Shown: piece after piece, positions 7,927 to 16,003 of the stretch | Numbering within the stretch: position 1 is the first letter of the stretch | Layout: each line of letters opens with the position of its first letter | Assembly: GCF_014873705.1 (NCBI RefSeq) | Contig: NZ_JADBDS010000007.1 | Coordinates: forward strand, 1 to 64,000 | Length of the DNA stretch: 64,000 nucleotides | From: Mycobacterium sp. OAS707 | GTDB lineage: Bacteria > Actinomycetota > Actinomycetes > Mycobacteriales > Mycobacteriaceae | Direction of reading: 5' to 3' | Program-made: the position numbers and the translations under genes | The notes under the pieces: model-generated | What the model was told of the DNA's origin: nothing | Seen by the model: the letters and a program-made list of their open reading frames with translations, nothing else | Databases searched by the model: none

Positions 7927-9477
7927 GTGACCGCCCCGGCTGACGAACTCGTTGCCAAGGGGCGCGCGGTTCCCGTCATCAGCCCCGCGCCCCTGGTGCC
8001 CGTCGCTGACTTCGGGCCGGTCGATCGGCTGCAGGGCTGGGCGATGACGGCGGTCATCACGGCGCTGGCGGCGATAACGCGTTTCCTGAACCTGGGCTCG
8101 CCGACCGATGCGGGCACGCCGATCTTCGACGAGAAGCATTACGCGCCGCAGGCGTGGCAGGTGCTGCACAACCACGGCGTTGAGGACAACCCCGGCTACG
8201 GCCTGGTGGTGCACCCGCCGGTCGGCAAGCAGTTGATCGCGATCGGTGAGGCGCTGTTCGGCTACAACGGGCTGGGCTGGCGGTTCAGCGGAGCCGTGTG
8301 CGGTGTCGTCCTCGTGCTGCTGGTGGTGCGGATCGGGCGACGGATCAGCCGGTCGACGTTGGTCGGCGGGATGGCCGGGCTGTTGTTGATCTGCGACGGC
8401 GTCAGCTTTGTCGCATCGCGCACCGCGCTGCTGGACGGGTTCCTGGTGGTTTTCGTGGTGGCGGCGTTCGGATGCCTGATCGTGGACCGCGACCAGGTGC
8501 GCGAGCGGATGCATGTCGCGCTCTTGGAAGGCCGCATCGGCGAGACGCCGTGGGGCCCGCGGCTCGGGGTGCGGTGGTGGCGGTTCGGCGCCGGCGTGCT
8601 GCTCGGATTGGCTTGTGCGACAAAGTGGTCAGGGCTGTACTTCATCGTGTTCTTCGGCCTGATGACGCTGGCGTTCGACATCAACGCGCGCAGGCAGTAT
8701 CGGGTGCCGCGGCCGTGGGTCGGGGCGCTGCGCCGCGACCTCGGCCCGTCGTTGTACGCGCTGGTGCTGATCCCGTTCGGGGTGTACCTGGCGTCGTATG
8801 CGCCGTGGTTCGCGTCGGAGACGGCGGTGAACCGGCATGAGGTAGGCAATACGATCGGGCCCGACAGCGTGCTGCCGCTTCCTGACGCGGTGCGCTCGCT
8901 ATGGCATTACACGTACGCCGCCTATCACTTCCACTCGGGACTGACCAACGCGGCAGGCAATCACCATCCGTGGGAGTCGAAGCCGTGGACGTGGCCGATG
9001 TCGTTGCGGCCGGTGCTCTATGCGATCGACAACCAGAACGTGCCGGGGTGTGGCGCGCAGTCGTGTGTGAAGGCCGTGATGCTCGTCGGCACGCCGGCGA
9101 TGTGGTTCATCGCGGTGCCGGTGCTGGGGTGGGCGCTGTGGCGGGCGTTCGTCAAGCGGGACTGGCGCTACGGTGTGCTGCTCGTCGGCTACGGCGCGGG
9201 GTTCCTGCCGTGGTTCGCCGACATCGACCGGCAGATGTACTTTTTCTACGCGGCGACGATGGCGCCGTTCCTGGTGTTGATGATCGCGATGATTCTCGGC
9301 GACATCCTGCACAAGCCGAATCAGAATGCGGAGCGACGAACGCTGGGCCTGATCGTCGTGTGTTGCTATATCGCGCTTGTGATTACGAACTTCGCGTGGA
9401 TGTATCCGATCCTGACGGGCCTGCCCATCTCGCAGGCGACGTGGAATATGCAGATCTGGCTTCCGTCCTGGAGATGA
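7927..9477 (+). CDS. pmt: Polyprenyl-phosphate-mannose-protein mannosyltransferase (PMT family)
   Basis: 516-aa polytopic membrane glycosyltransferase (GT39) that moves mannose from polyprenol-phosphate-mannose onto Ser/Thr of secreted proteins emerging from Sec. The first extracytoplasmic loop has the catalytic acidic pair (FDEKHYAPQAW, residues about 68-78), followed by alternating hydrophobic helices and conserved loop sequences such as HHPWESKPWTWP. GTG start at 7927 is chosen over upstream in-frame codons inside rsmI. Partner substrates in this window could include the many Ala/Pro/Ser-rich exported proteins. Corresponds to Rv1002c by context. Confidence 0.92.
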   Translation: MTAPADELVAKGRAVPVISPAPLVPVADFGPVDRLQGWAMTAVITALAAITRFLNLGSPTDAGTPIFDEKHYAPQAWQVLHNHGVEDNPGYGLVVHPPVGKQLIAIGEALFGYNGLGWRFSGAVCGVVLVLLVVRIGRRISRSTLVGGMAGLLLICDGVSFVASRTALLDGFLVVFVVAAFGCLIVDRDQVRERMHVALLEGRIGETPWGPRLGVRWWRFGAGVLLGLACATKWSGLYFIVFFGLMTLAFDINARRQYRVPRPWVGALRRDLGPSLYALVLIPFGVYLASYAPWFASETAVNRHEVGNTIGPDSVLPLPDAVRSLWHYTYAAYHFHSGLTNAAGNHHPWESKPWTWPMSLRPVLYAIDNQNVPGCGAQSCVKAVMLVGTPAMWFIAVPVLGWALWRAFVKRDWRYGVLLVGYGAGFLPWFADIDRQMYFFYAATMAPFLVLMIAMILGDILHKPNQNAERRTLGLIVVCCYIALVITNFAWMYPILTGLPISQATWNMQIWLPSWR

Positions 9478-9484
9478 CCGCTCC

Positions 9485-9742
9485 GCGGTGTTAGCCGCAT
9501 TTTCTACACCACGGTCGTGCCCGACGGCCATTGCGCAGAAATCCACAGCCACCGTGTCGAAATCGCGCCTAACACGCTGAACTGTCGGTGCCCGCAGAGA
9601 GTCGCACGGCGACCCCGGCGATAGTCCGGTTGCGGTGCTAGCCGCATTTTCTACACCACGGTCGTGCCCGACGGCCATTGCGCAGAATTCCACAGCCACC
9701 GTGTCGAAATCGCGCCTAACACGCTGAACTGTCGGTGCCCGC
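9485..9742. repeat. Direct repeat pair of about 111 bp
   Basis: Two near-identical copies, 9485-9595 and 9632-9742, lie head to tail at a 147-bp period in the gap after the mannosyltransferase gene. The visible differences are one T/C change near the left end and one A/T change in the CAGAAATCC/CAGAATTCC segment. The second copy ends inside the start region of the next gene, so its promoter and the GTG at 9735 are made of repeat sequence. A - strand ORF through the repeats looks like a shadow. Possibly a dispersed mycobacterial intergenic repeat or a local duplication. Confidence 0.9.
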
Positions 9743-10586
9743 CGAGAGCATCACACCTATGTTGCCCATTCTCGGTACGGAGGCCATCGCAAGCGGTGCA
9801 CTCACCCGAAGCGCGCTGCGGTGGAACTACACCGCGCTCCTCCCCGACGTCTACCAGCTCAAGGACGCGCGCAGGGACCTCTACAGCAACGCCGTCGCGG
9901 CGTGGCTGTGGACGAAACGCAAAGGCATCATCGCCGGGCGTGCGGCGGCGGCCTTGCACGGGGTCTCATGGATTGAAGACAGTGCGCAGGTCGAGATAAT
10001 CGCCGAACACGGCCGCCGGCAGCCTGGCGTTGTGGTTCGGGAGGAACGCATCGGCGACGACGAAATATCTACTATCGGCGAGCTGTTGGTGACGACCCCC
10101 GCGCGTACCGCCCTTGATCTCGGTCGCCACCTTGCCCGCGACGCAGCGGTCGCTCACCTCGATGCGCTCGCGGGGTTGACCGGTGTAACCCGGCCCGACA
10201 TAGCGATTCTCGAAGAACGCTATCGAGGCGCGCGAGGGATGCCAGCGGCCAGGGCGGCGATTGCGTTGATGGATGGCGGCGCGCGATCGCCACGGGAAAC
10301 CGCCTTGCGCCTGCTACTGATTGACGCCGGCCTGCCCAGACCGAGCACCGCGATCAGCTTGAGCGATGACCTATGGGAGGCCACCATCGGCATGGGTTGG
10401 GAACAGCCGAAGGTCGGCGTCGATTGCGAAGAAAGTCGAAGCGGTCGCAACGCTGCGCAAGACGTCGCGTGCCACGACATGTTGCAACGGCTCGGCTGGT
10501 ATCACATCCGCGTGCCGCCGCGACAACCTCAGGCGGTCACCATTAGTCGTGTGCGCAGAGCATTGCGGTTACGCGGTTGGCGCTAG
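9735..10586 (+). CDS. DUF559/AbiEi-like protein with eroded nuclease motif
   Basis: 283-aa protein (275 aa if the ATG at 9759 is used) of a family very common in mycobacteria, with an N-terminal AbiEi-like winged-helix region (about 10-120; AAAALHGVSW) and a C-terminal Vsr/DUF559 endonuclease-like region. Relatives read roughly K-x-A-V-E-Y-D-G-D-x-H at the metal site; here the same place reads KVGVDCEESRSGRN, losing the EYDGDxH pattern, while the flanks MGWEQPK and MLQRLGWYHIRVP remain. It may be catalytically dead or drifting. It starts within a copy of the 111-bp repeat. The role (antitoxin, housekeeping nuclease, relic) is not known. Confidence 0.7.
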   Translation: MPAESITPMLPILGTEAIASGALTRSALRWNYTALLPDVYQLKDARRDLYSNAVAAWLWTKRKGIIAGRAAAALHGVSWIEDSAQVEIIAEHGRRQPGVVVREERIGDDEISTIGELLVTTPARTALDLGRHLARDAAVAHLDALAGLTGVTRPDIAILEERYRGARGMPAARAAIALMDGGARSPRETALRLLLIDAGLPRPSTAISLSDDLWEATIGMGWEQPKVGVDCEESRSGRNAAQDVACHDMLQRLGWYHIRVPPRQPQAVTISRVRRALRLRGWR

Positions 10587-11785
10587 AGCGGGTCGCGGGC
10601 CGCCGGGCATGACATGCAGCGCGGGCCACCGCGCCCCGTGCCCAGCTCGGATGCCGCTATCGGCAGCACCTCGATGCCCGCATCGGTAAGCCGCGCGTTG
10701 GTTTCCGTGTTGCGCTCGTATGCGACGACCACACCGGGCGCCAGCGCCAGCGTGTTGTTGCCGTCGTCCCACTGCTCACGCTCCGCCGTCACCGGGTCCA
10801 GGCCGGTCGCGATGACCCGCAGCTTGTCGATCTGCATCGCCGCAGCGGCCGCCTCCACGAACGGCGCCGCGTCGTCGATCTTCACCCCGCCCGAACCGTC
10901 GCGGTGAATTGTGAACGCCGACAACGAGTCCACGATGTTCGGATACATCACCACGGCATCGACGTCGACCATCGTGCACACCGTGTCCAGATGCATCTGC
11001 GCGCGCTCCTGCTCGATCGGCACCGCCAGCACCGTGTGCGCCAGACCATCGTCGAACAGGCTGCGCGCCAACGCTTCCGCGCCCGCAGGCGTCGTGCGCT
11101 CCCCCACCCCGACCGCGACCACACCCGGCGCCAGCAGCAGCACGTCACCGCCCTCGACCGGTGCCGATCGCGACTCATATGCCCGTCGCACCCCCAGGAA
11201 CCGCGGGTGGTGCGCGTAGATCAGGTCGGTCAGCGACGTCTCGCGCACCCGCGCGGGCAACGCCAGCGACGGGATCGCCACCCGTGGCCCGATCCAGAAC
11301 GACGAGTCGCGCGTGAACAACAGATTCGGCAGCGGGTCGATGACGAAGTCGCCGCCATGGTGCATGCGCCGCACCAGCGACAGATCGCCCCCGGAAAGCG
11401 GCAACTCGTTGAACGTCATTCCCGCCATCAGCACCCGCGCCAGCGGTCCGGCCTCCAGCGTCCGCAGATAAGTCGAAAGCTCTTGCGCCAGAGGCAATCC
11501 CAGCCGTCGTGAGTCGACAGCAGCCGAAATACCGTGCATCCGCGCCGCCCCGCTGTGCGCGAGCGCCTCGGTCAGCAGATCCGCGAGCAACAGCACCTCG
11601 ACGGCTCGCGACTCCAGCACCTCGGTGAACGCGTCGTGCTCCTCCTGCGCCTTGGACACCCAGGGCAGCCCGTCGAACAGCAGTGCGTCGTTGTTGCGTG
11701 GCGTAAGCCGCTGCAACTCCGCCCCCGGCCTGTGCAGAATGACAGCCCGCAGTGTGCCGACCTCGGAGTCGCAGCCCAACTTCAC
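10583..11785 (-). CDS. arcA: Arginine deiminase
   Basis: About 400-aa guanidine-modifying enzyme that converts arginine to citrulline and ammonia. Signatures: LLFTRDSSFWIGPRV, MHLDTVCTMVD with the catalytic His, EQWDDGNNTLALAPG, and the nucleophilic Cys in GRGGPRCMSCP near the C-terminus. The longest ORF begins at 11815, but GTG at 11785 (or 11794) is preferred: it gives the N-terminus VKLGCDSEVG remembered for mycobacterial ArcA and leaves room for the intergenic region shared with soxR. No carbamate kinase or ornithine carbamoyltransferase gene is adjacent, so the full ADI pathway is not encoded here. The stop overlaps the previous gene's stop by 4 bp. Confidence 0.9.
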   Translation of the reverse strand: MKLGCDSEVGTLRAVILHRPGAELQRLTPRNNDALLFDGLPWVSKAQEEHDAFTEVLESRAVEVLLLADLLTEALAHSGAARMHGISAAVDSRRLGLPLAQELSTYLRTLEAGPLARVLMAGMTFNELPLSGGDLSLVRRMHHGGDFVIDPLPNLLFTRDSSFWIGPRVAIPSLALPARVRETSLTDLIYAHHPRFLGVRRAYESRSAPVEGGDVLLLAPGVVAVGVGERTTPAGAEALARSLFDDGLAHTVLAVPIEQERAQMHLDTVCTMVDVDAVVMYPNIVDSLSAFTIHRDGSGGVKIDDAAPFVEAAAAAMQIDKLRVIATGLDPVTAEREQWDDGNNTLALAPGVVVAYERNTETNARLTDAGIEVLPIAASELGTGRGGPRCMSCPAARDPL

Positions 11786-11792
11786 ATCTAGC

Positions 11793-11812
11793 ACCTTAAC
11801 TATGGTTGAGCT
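11793..11812. promoter_or_regulatory. Candidate SoxR operator
   Basis: Imperfect 20-bp dyad ACCTTAACTATGGTTGAGCT (about 14 of 20 positions symmetric) lies between arcA and soxR. SoxR sites in other bacteria have the form CCTCAAG-N-CTTGAGG, to which this is only partly similar. Its closeness to the soxR ATG (11814) is awkward for a MerR-type promoter spacing, so this stays a candidate. Confidence 0.35.
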
Positions 11813-11813
11813 C

Positions 11814-12248
11814 ATGGAGCTGATTCACGAACTCACTCCCGGCGAGATGTCGCAGCGCAGCGGCGTCGCCGTCTCGGCACTGCACTTCTACGAACGCGAA
11901 GGCCTGATCGCCAGCAAGCGCACCAGCGGCAACCAGCGTCGGTACGCCCGCGAGACGCTGCGCCGCGTCGCATTCATCCGGATGTCCCAGCGCCTCGGCA
12001 TCCCGCTGGCACGCATTCGCGAGGCACTGCAGTCGCTGCCCTCCGATCGCGTCCCCACCAGCAAGGACTGGGCCAGACTGTCGGCAGGCTGGCGCCAAGA
12101 CCTCGACGACCGGATCCTGCACCTGGAGCGGCTGCGCGACAACCTCGCCGGGTGCATCGGCTGCGGCTGCCTGAGCCTGAAGACGTGTGCCCTGTCCAAC
12201 CCCGGCGACATGCTTGCCGACCAGGGCCCCGGCGCCGTGCGCCTTTAG
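11814..12248 (+). CDS. soxR: Redox-sensitive MerR-family regulator SoxR
   Basis: 144-aa MerR-type transcription factor. The HTH (TPGEMSQRSGVAVSALHFYE, residues 8-27) is followed by the coiled-coil dimerisation helix and the [2Fe-2S] cluster motif C114-x2-C117-x-C119-x5-C125, diagnostic of SoxR. Oxidation of the cluster by redox-cycling compounds or NO turns on target promoters. The ATG at 11814 (MELIHELTPG) is chosen; an alternative ATG lies at 11802. It is divergent from arcA and followed after 32 bp by an AlkB-like gene in the same direction, so both neighbours are candidate targets. In actinobacteria SoxR usually controls a few oxidoreductases rather than soxS. Confidence 0.93.
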   Translation: MELIHELTPGEMSQRSGVAVSALHFYEREGLIASKRTSGNQRRYARETLRRVAFIRMSQRLGIPLARIREALQSLPSDRVPTSKDWARLSAGWRQDLDDRILHLERLRDNLAGCIGCGCLSLKTCALSNPGDMLADQGPGAVRL

Positions 12249-12280
12249 AAATCGAACGCCTGTGCGATAGACTCGAGGTC

Positions 12281-12877
12281 ATGGAGCTGGCTCTCCAAAG
12301 CTCGCTGTTCGAGCACGCCGAACGCCGTCACCTGGGCAGTGGCGCGTGGGTCGAGGTGCGCTCGGGCTGGCTCTCCGACGCCGACGGACTGTTCGACGAA
12401 CTCCGCGGTTCCATCCCGTGGCGTGCCGAGCGCAGACAGATGTACGACCGCGTGCTCGACGTGCCGCGGCTCGTCAGCTTTCACAATCTCATCGAGGAGC
12501 CCGCCCCTCACCCGCGGCTGAAGCAGATGCGTCGACGGCTGAACGACACCTACGGCGGCGAACTCGGCGAGCCGTTCACCACGGCCGGCCTGTGCCTGTA
12601 CCGCGACGGCAACGACAGCGTCGCATGGCACGGCGACAGGATCGGCCGCAGCAGCGCGGAAGACACCATGATCGCGATCGTGAGTCTGGGCGCCACAAGG
12701 GTTTTCGCGCTGCGCCCGAAGGGCGGCGGCAAGTCGTTGCGCCTCGCGCACCGGCACGGCGACCTACTGGTGATGGGCGGGTCGTGCCAGCGCACCTGGG
12801 AGCACGCGATTCCGAAGACCACGCGGCCCGTCGGCCCGCGGATCAGTATCCAGTTCCGCCCGCACGACGTCCGCTAA
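12281..12877 (+). CDS. AlkB-like Fe(II)/2-oxoglutarate dioxygenase
   Basis: 198-aa protein of the AlkB/ABH family, which demethylates alkylated bases by oxidation. Iron ligands are visible as H117 and D119 (WHGDRIG) and H175 (RTWEHAIPKT); R187 and R193 (GPRISIQFRP) bind 2-oxoglutarate. The start at 12281 follows the soxR stop by 32 bp and excludes a non-homologous Arg-rich upstream extension. Corresponds to Rv1000c by context. Co-orientation with soxR suggests, but does not prove, shared expression under oxidative or nitrosative stress. It converges on the next lipoprotein gene with a 4-bp overlap. Confidence 0.9.
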   Translation: MELALQSSLFEHAERRHLGSGAWVEVRSGWLSDADGLFDELRGSIPWRAERRQMYDRVLDVPRLVSFHNLIEEPAPHPRLKQMRRRLNDTYGGELGEPFTTAGLCLYRDGNDSVAWHGDRIGRSSAEDTMIAIVSLGATRVFALRPKGGGKSLRLAHRHGDLLVMGGSCQRTWEHAIPKTTRPVGPRISIQFRPHDVR

Positions 12878-13551
12878 CCCTTGACGTCCGCGACCGCCGC
12901 GGTCAGCAGGTCACGCGCACGCTGCGTATCCACCGGAACCACCGGCTTGTCGGGCAGCACCAGCGGGTTGGCCGTCACGATGACAAGGAACGTGCCGAAA
13001 GTCGCGATGTAGTTGTAGAGCTCGCCGGTGCGCGGCTTGCCGTCGGCGGTCGTCTGCAGCACCCGGTGGATGCCCAGCGTGTGCACCCCGTCGATCTGCG
13101 GCGCCTCGACCACCTCGACCAGACCGCGCACACCCGGCCCACTGAAGCCGACCTTCTGGCAATTCTGCGCGGGATCGTTGCGCGGGACGGCCTCCGACGT
13201 CTCGATCGCGATCGCGATGAACCGGTTGCCCTTCCCCTCGGCGGTCGTCGCTGCCATGTTCCCCTTCACGCCCGCGGGCAGCACCTGCTGACTGACGGCC
13301 TTGGCGCAGTCGGCGGGGTCGAACGTCATGCCCTGTGGCAGCGCCTGCGGGCCGAGTAGTCGCGGGTCGATGCCCGTCGGCCCGACATTGGTCACCTTGA
13401 AGTCCGCCCCGAAACTGGACTTGACGTTGGCGACGTGTGCGATGTCGGCATGCGACACGTCCTGCTCTGCGGAGTGGCCGGCCGAGCACGCGGCCAGCAG
13501 GCCCGCGCACGCGAGGACAACCATCGCCTTCCGGTTCGACATCGCCGCCAA
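12874..13551 (-). CDS. Secreted lipoprotein, DUF5642-like
   Basis: 225-aa exported protein with a signal peptide ending in a lipobox (LLAAC, Cys at about residue 22). The mature part has no recognised enzyme motif; conserved elements are DPADCAKAVSQQ and GVHTLGIHRV, a pattern shared with the next gene downstream on the same strand (PAIDGATTVGLSA in the paralogue). Function unknown; the fold resembles the LpqN/LppX-like sensor-type lipoproteins only by general pattern. Position matches Rv0999 as recalled. The start could also be the second Met (residue 4). Confidence 0.75.
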   Translation of the reverse strand: MAAMSNRKAMVVLACAGLLAACSAGHSAEQDVSHADIAHVANVKSSFGADFKVTNVGPTGIDPRLLGPQALPQGMTFDPADCAKAVSQQVLPAGVKGNMAATTAEGKGNRFIAIAIETSEAVPRNDPAQNCQKVGFSGPGVRGLVEVVEAPQIDGVHTLGIHRVLQTTADGKPRTGELYNYIATFGTFLVIVTANPLVLPDKPVVPVDTQRARDLLTAAVADVKG

Positions 13552-13570
13552 TGTACCCGCAGGGTCGCGC

Positions 13571-14239
13571 TCAGCCGCGTAACGCCGACACCGTTTTGAC
13601 TAGCAGATTCGATGCGAATTGAAGTCCGAGTTGAGGATTCGGCGAGCCAGGGTCGGCGACGACCGTGACAAGAGCGACGTAGTCGCCCAGATAGGCGATG
13701 AAGGTGTCCGCGCGCGAATGGGTTTCGGTGCCGCCCTCGACGGTGGTGGTGGTCGAGGCGGAGAGCCCGACGGTCGTCGCACCGTCGATCGCGGGCGCCG
13801 CAACAACGCCGACGGTTCCGGCGGTATGCCCCGCCGACACCGTCCAGTGGCCGCAGTCCTCGATCAGCGACGGGTCGAGCGTCGCCGCCGAGTCGGCCAC
13901 CACCGCATAGACGATGCCGCCCGTGCCCGACGCTGACCAGCCCCGCGTCGTCGCCTCGCGACCGGCAGGGTCCGCGAGTGCCCCGCACTGCGGCGGCTCT
14001 GCCGTCCAGTCGGGACCAAGACCCCAAAACGCCACGGGCGCCGCCCGCCCGGATAGTGCGGCCACCTCGTAGCCGCTCGGCAACGCGGTTCGCACCCGGT
14101 CGATTCGGGCCGGGTTCACCGATGCCCGCAAGGCCGTCGTCGCCGTCGGCGGCGCAGCAGGCGGCGTCTGCGCACACCCCGCCACCCCCAGTGACAGCGC
14201 TGCGAACAAGGCAAACAGCCGCACGCCCGTTGATACCAC
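13571..14239 (-). CDS. Secreted lipoprotein, DUF5642-like paralogue
   Basis: 222-aa exported lipoprotein with signal peptide and lipobox (GVAGC, Cys about residue 22), followed by an Ala/Pro/Thr linker. It resembles its neighbour in length, in paired cysteines (QCGALADP, EDCGHW) and in the closing block DTFIAYLGDYVALVTVVAD versus YNYIATFGTFLVIVTANP, so the two look like a tandem duplication separated by 19 bp and probably co-transcribed. Function unknown. Confidence 0.75.
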   Translation of the reverse strand: MVSTGVRLFALFAALSLGVAGCAQTPPAAPPTATTALRASVNPARIDRVRTALPSGYEVAALSGRAAPVAFWGLGPDWTAEPPQCGALADPAGREATTRGWSASGTGGIVYAVVADSAATLDPSLIEDCGHWTVSAGHTAGTVGVVAAPAIDGATTVGLSASTTTTVEGGTETHSRADTFIAYLGDYVALVTVVADPGSPNPQLGLQFASNLLVKTVSALRG

Positions 14240-14324
14240 AGAGATTGCTTAGAAAAGGCTTGCAACGTCCTGTGTCCGCAAAGCGATGAACATATACCAG
14301 GCAAACAACAGAATGGAGACTGTC

Positions 14325-14636
14325 ATGCGCACAGGCTGGAGTGTGGCAGCAACGATAGCGGTGGCCGGTGCCATGCTCGCGCCCGCAGGATTCGCGACGG
14401 CAGAACCCACTCAACAAGGCAACGCCTACCAAACGATCGGGCTGCTCGAAGACGAGGGCTACAACGTCATCATCGACCGGGTCGGCAACGCGCCGACCAA
14501 CCAGTGCACTGTCACCAGCGTGCGCAATCCGCAGACGCAGACCAGGACGTTCTGGGTGGACGAGGGCAAGCATCGTCGGCTCGTCACGGTCGTCGTCAGC
14601 AGATCGATCAACGTGACGCTGAACTGCGACGTGTAA
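14325..14636 (+). CDS. Small secreted protein, paralogue A
   Basis: 103-aa exported protein: signal peptide (cleavage likely after FATAEP region, about residue 27) and a compact mature domain (GYNVIIDRVGNAPTNQCTVTSVRNP) with two cysteines, one near the C-terminus, that could form a disulfide. The ATG at 14325 is chosen over 14286 and 14313 because GGAGAC lies just upstream. The next gene encodes a same-length paralogue. The family is widespread in mycobacteria, with no function I can name. Confidence 0.8.
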   Translation: MRTGWSVAATIAVAGAMLAPAGFATAEPTQQGNAYQTIGLLEDEGYNVIIDRVGNAPTNQCTVTSVRNPQTQTRTFWVDEGKHRRLVTVVVSRSINVTLNCDV

Positions 14637-14751
14637 CCGAGCCGACACCATCACGTCACTTGTAGTAGCGGAATCAAATTGCGCTACTGCGAGTTTCATC
14701 AATCAGACCCGCGGCGACTAGAGGGGATGCCGTCGGTCTTGAGGAGCAGAC

Positions 14752-15063
14752 GTGAGGGCACCACAATTAAATGAGTTGACTTTTGCAACGGTTGCTGTAG
14801 GAGCTTTTTTCGCGCTGGCAGTAGGGTTTCCGGCAGGCGCCGACGCCGCGCCGTCCGGCATCGGGTCGGCACAGGACGCCGTCAACGAATTGGAGCACAA
14901 CGGCTTCAATGTCGTGGTGAAAAAGGTCGGCGCCGCGCCGCTCGATCGCTGCACGGTCGACTCGGTGCGTCCGGTCGGGCCGGTGATTCGACCGGTGCAA
15001 AACGGCACGGAGTTGGTGAACCAAATCGTCTACCAAACCGTGTATTTGACAGCCAGGTGCTGA
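14752..15063 (+). CDS. Small secreted protein, paralogue B
   Basis: 103-aa exported protein with a GTG start at 14752 preceded by GAGGAG. Signal peptide to about residue 33 (ADAAPSG), then a domain matching paralogue A: NGFNVVVKKVGAAPLDRCTVDSVRP against GYNVIIDRVGNAPTNQCTVTSVRNP. The two cysteines are kept (DRC and the C-terminal Cys). Tandem duplication is likely; the 115-bp gap between them includes a small hairpin near 14664-14688. Function unknown. Confidence 0.8.
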   Translation: MRAPQLNELTFATVAVGAFFALAVGFPAGADAAPSGIGSAQDAVNELEHNGFNVVVKKVGAAPLDRCTVDSVRPVGPVIRPVQNGTELVNQIVYQTVYLTARC

Positions 15064-15091
15064 CTGCGCCTGGCGCGCAACGTGTTTAGCG

Positions 15092-15124
15092 GCCGACAGC
15101 GGGCCTTGGCCGCCCGCCGTCGGC
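15092..15124 (+). terminator. Strong hairpin after the small secreted pair
   Basis: Arms GCCGACAGCGGGC (15092-15104) and GCCCGCCGTCGGC (15112-15124) form a 13-bp stem with one mismatch and a 7-nt loop, 28 bp after the stop of paralogue B. There is no U-tract, as in many proposed mycobacterial terminators. Functional termination is inferred. Confidence 0.5.
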
Positions 15125-15304
15125 TCTTACGCGCGCGTCAGACGTCGCTGAGCGAACTCGTCTCCGCCATCCGCAGCGCGCCCCGAACCGCCGGCAACGG
15201 CGCGATATGACCGCGAAACGCTACTCGACGTGTCGATTTACCCTGCGCCCGATGTTTGCCGACCGTAGGCTACGCCGGAGATTTCCAAATCGACAGGAGA
15301 CCCA

Positions 15305-16003
15305 ATGTCACGCTCAATCCGGGCCGGCGCTGTCGCCGTCGCGGCGATCGCACTCGGAATCGGCCTGTCCGGCTGCGGATCGGACACCAAGTCGGCGCCG
15401 TCCACTTCGAAGCAGACCTCGTCTTCGACGTCGACCACGACCAGCAAGGCCGCACCGTCGACCTCCGCACAGGCCGCGGGCCCGAACAAGACGATCGTCG
15501 ACTACATCAAGGAGAACGGCATCGTCGAGACGCCCGTACATCGGGGCGATGCGGGCGCGCCCACGATCGACTTGCCGTTCCCGCCAGGGTGGGAAGACGC
15601 CGGAAGCCGAACGCCGCAGTGGGCCTACGGCGCGATTGTGTCCACCGACCCGACGTTCGCCCAGGACCCGCCGACCATCATCGCGCTGGTGTCGAAGCTG
15701 GCGGGCAACGTCGACCCGGCGAAGATCCTGGAGTACGCGCCGGGTGAGATCAAGAACCTGCCCGGCTATGACGGCTCGCAGGACGGCAGCTCGAGCACAC
15801 TGAGCGGATTCGACGCGACGCAGATCGGCGGCACCTACACCAAGGACGGCGTCAAGCGCGCCATCGCTCAGAAGACCGTGGTGATCCCCGGCCAGGACGG
15901 CCTGTACGTGCTTCAGCTCAACGCAGATGGCACCGAGGACCAGATGGGCGCGTTGATGGACGCGACGAACACCATCGACGAGCAGACGACGATCACGCCA
16001 TGA
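15305..16003 (+). CDS. LpqN/LpqT-family lipoprotein
   Basis: 232-aa exported lipoprotein: signal peptide, lipobox (GLSGC, Cys about residue 24), a Ser/Thr-rich linker to about residue 58, then the LpqN/LpqT (Mog1-like) domain with the typical PTIDLPFPPGWEDAG, and AFDP-type strands to the C-terminus. Members are surface lipoproteins, some linked to complex lipid transport through MmpL partners. RBS AGGAG upstream (GACAGGAGACCC). The next membrane protein gene overlaps its stop by 4 bp (ATGA), so co-translation is likely. Confidence 0.85.
   Translation: MSRSIRAGAVAVAAIALGIGLSGCGSDTKSAPSTSKQTSSSTSTTTSKAAPSTSAQAAGPNKTIVDYIKENGIVETPVHRGDAGAPTIDLPFPPGWEDAGSRTPQWAYGAIVSTDPTFAQDPPTIIALVSKLAGNVDPAKILEYAPGEIKNLPGYDGSQDGSSSTLSGFDATQIGGTYTKDGVKRAIAQKTVVIPGQDGLYVLQLNADGTEDQMGALMDATNTIDEQTTITP

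Noticed and set aside
8899..9699. 266-codon - strand ORF through the mannosyltransferase 3' end and the direct repeats
   Set aside because: Mostly antisense to pmt; the repeated segment only mirrors the DNA repeat. No homology pattern, Arg/His-rich.
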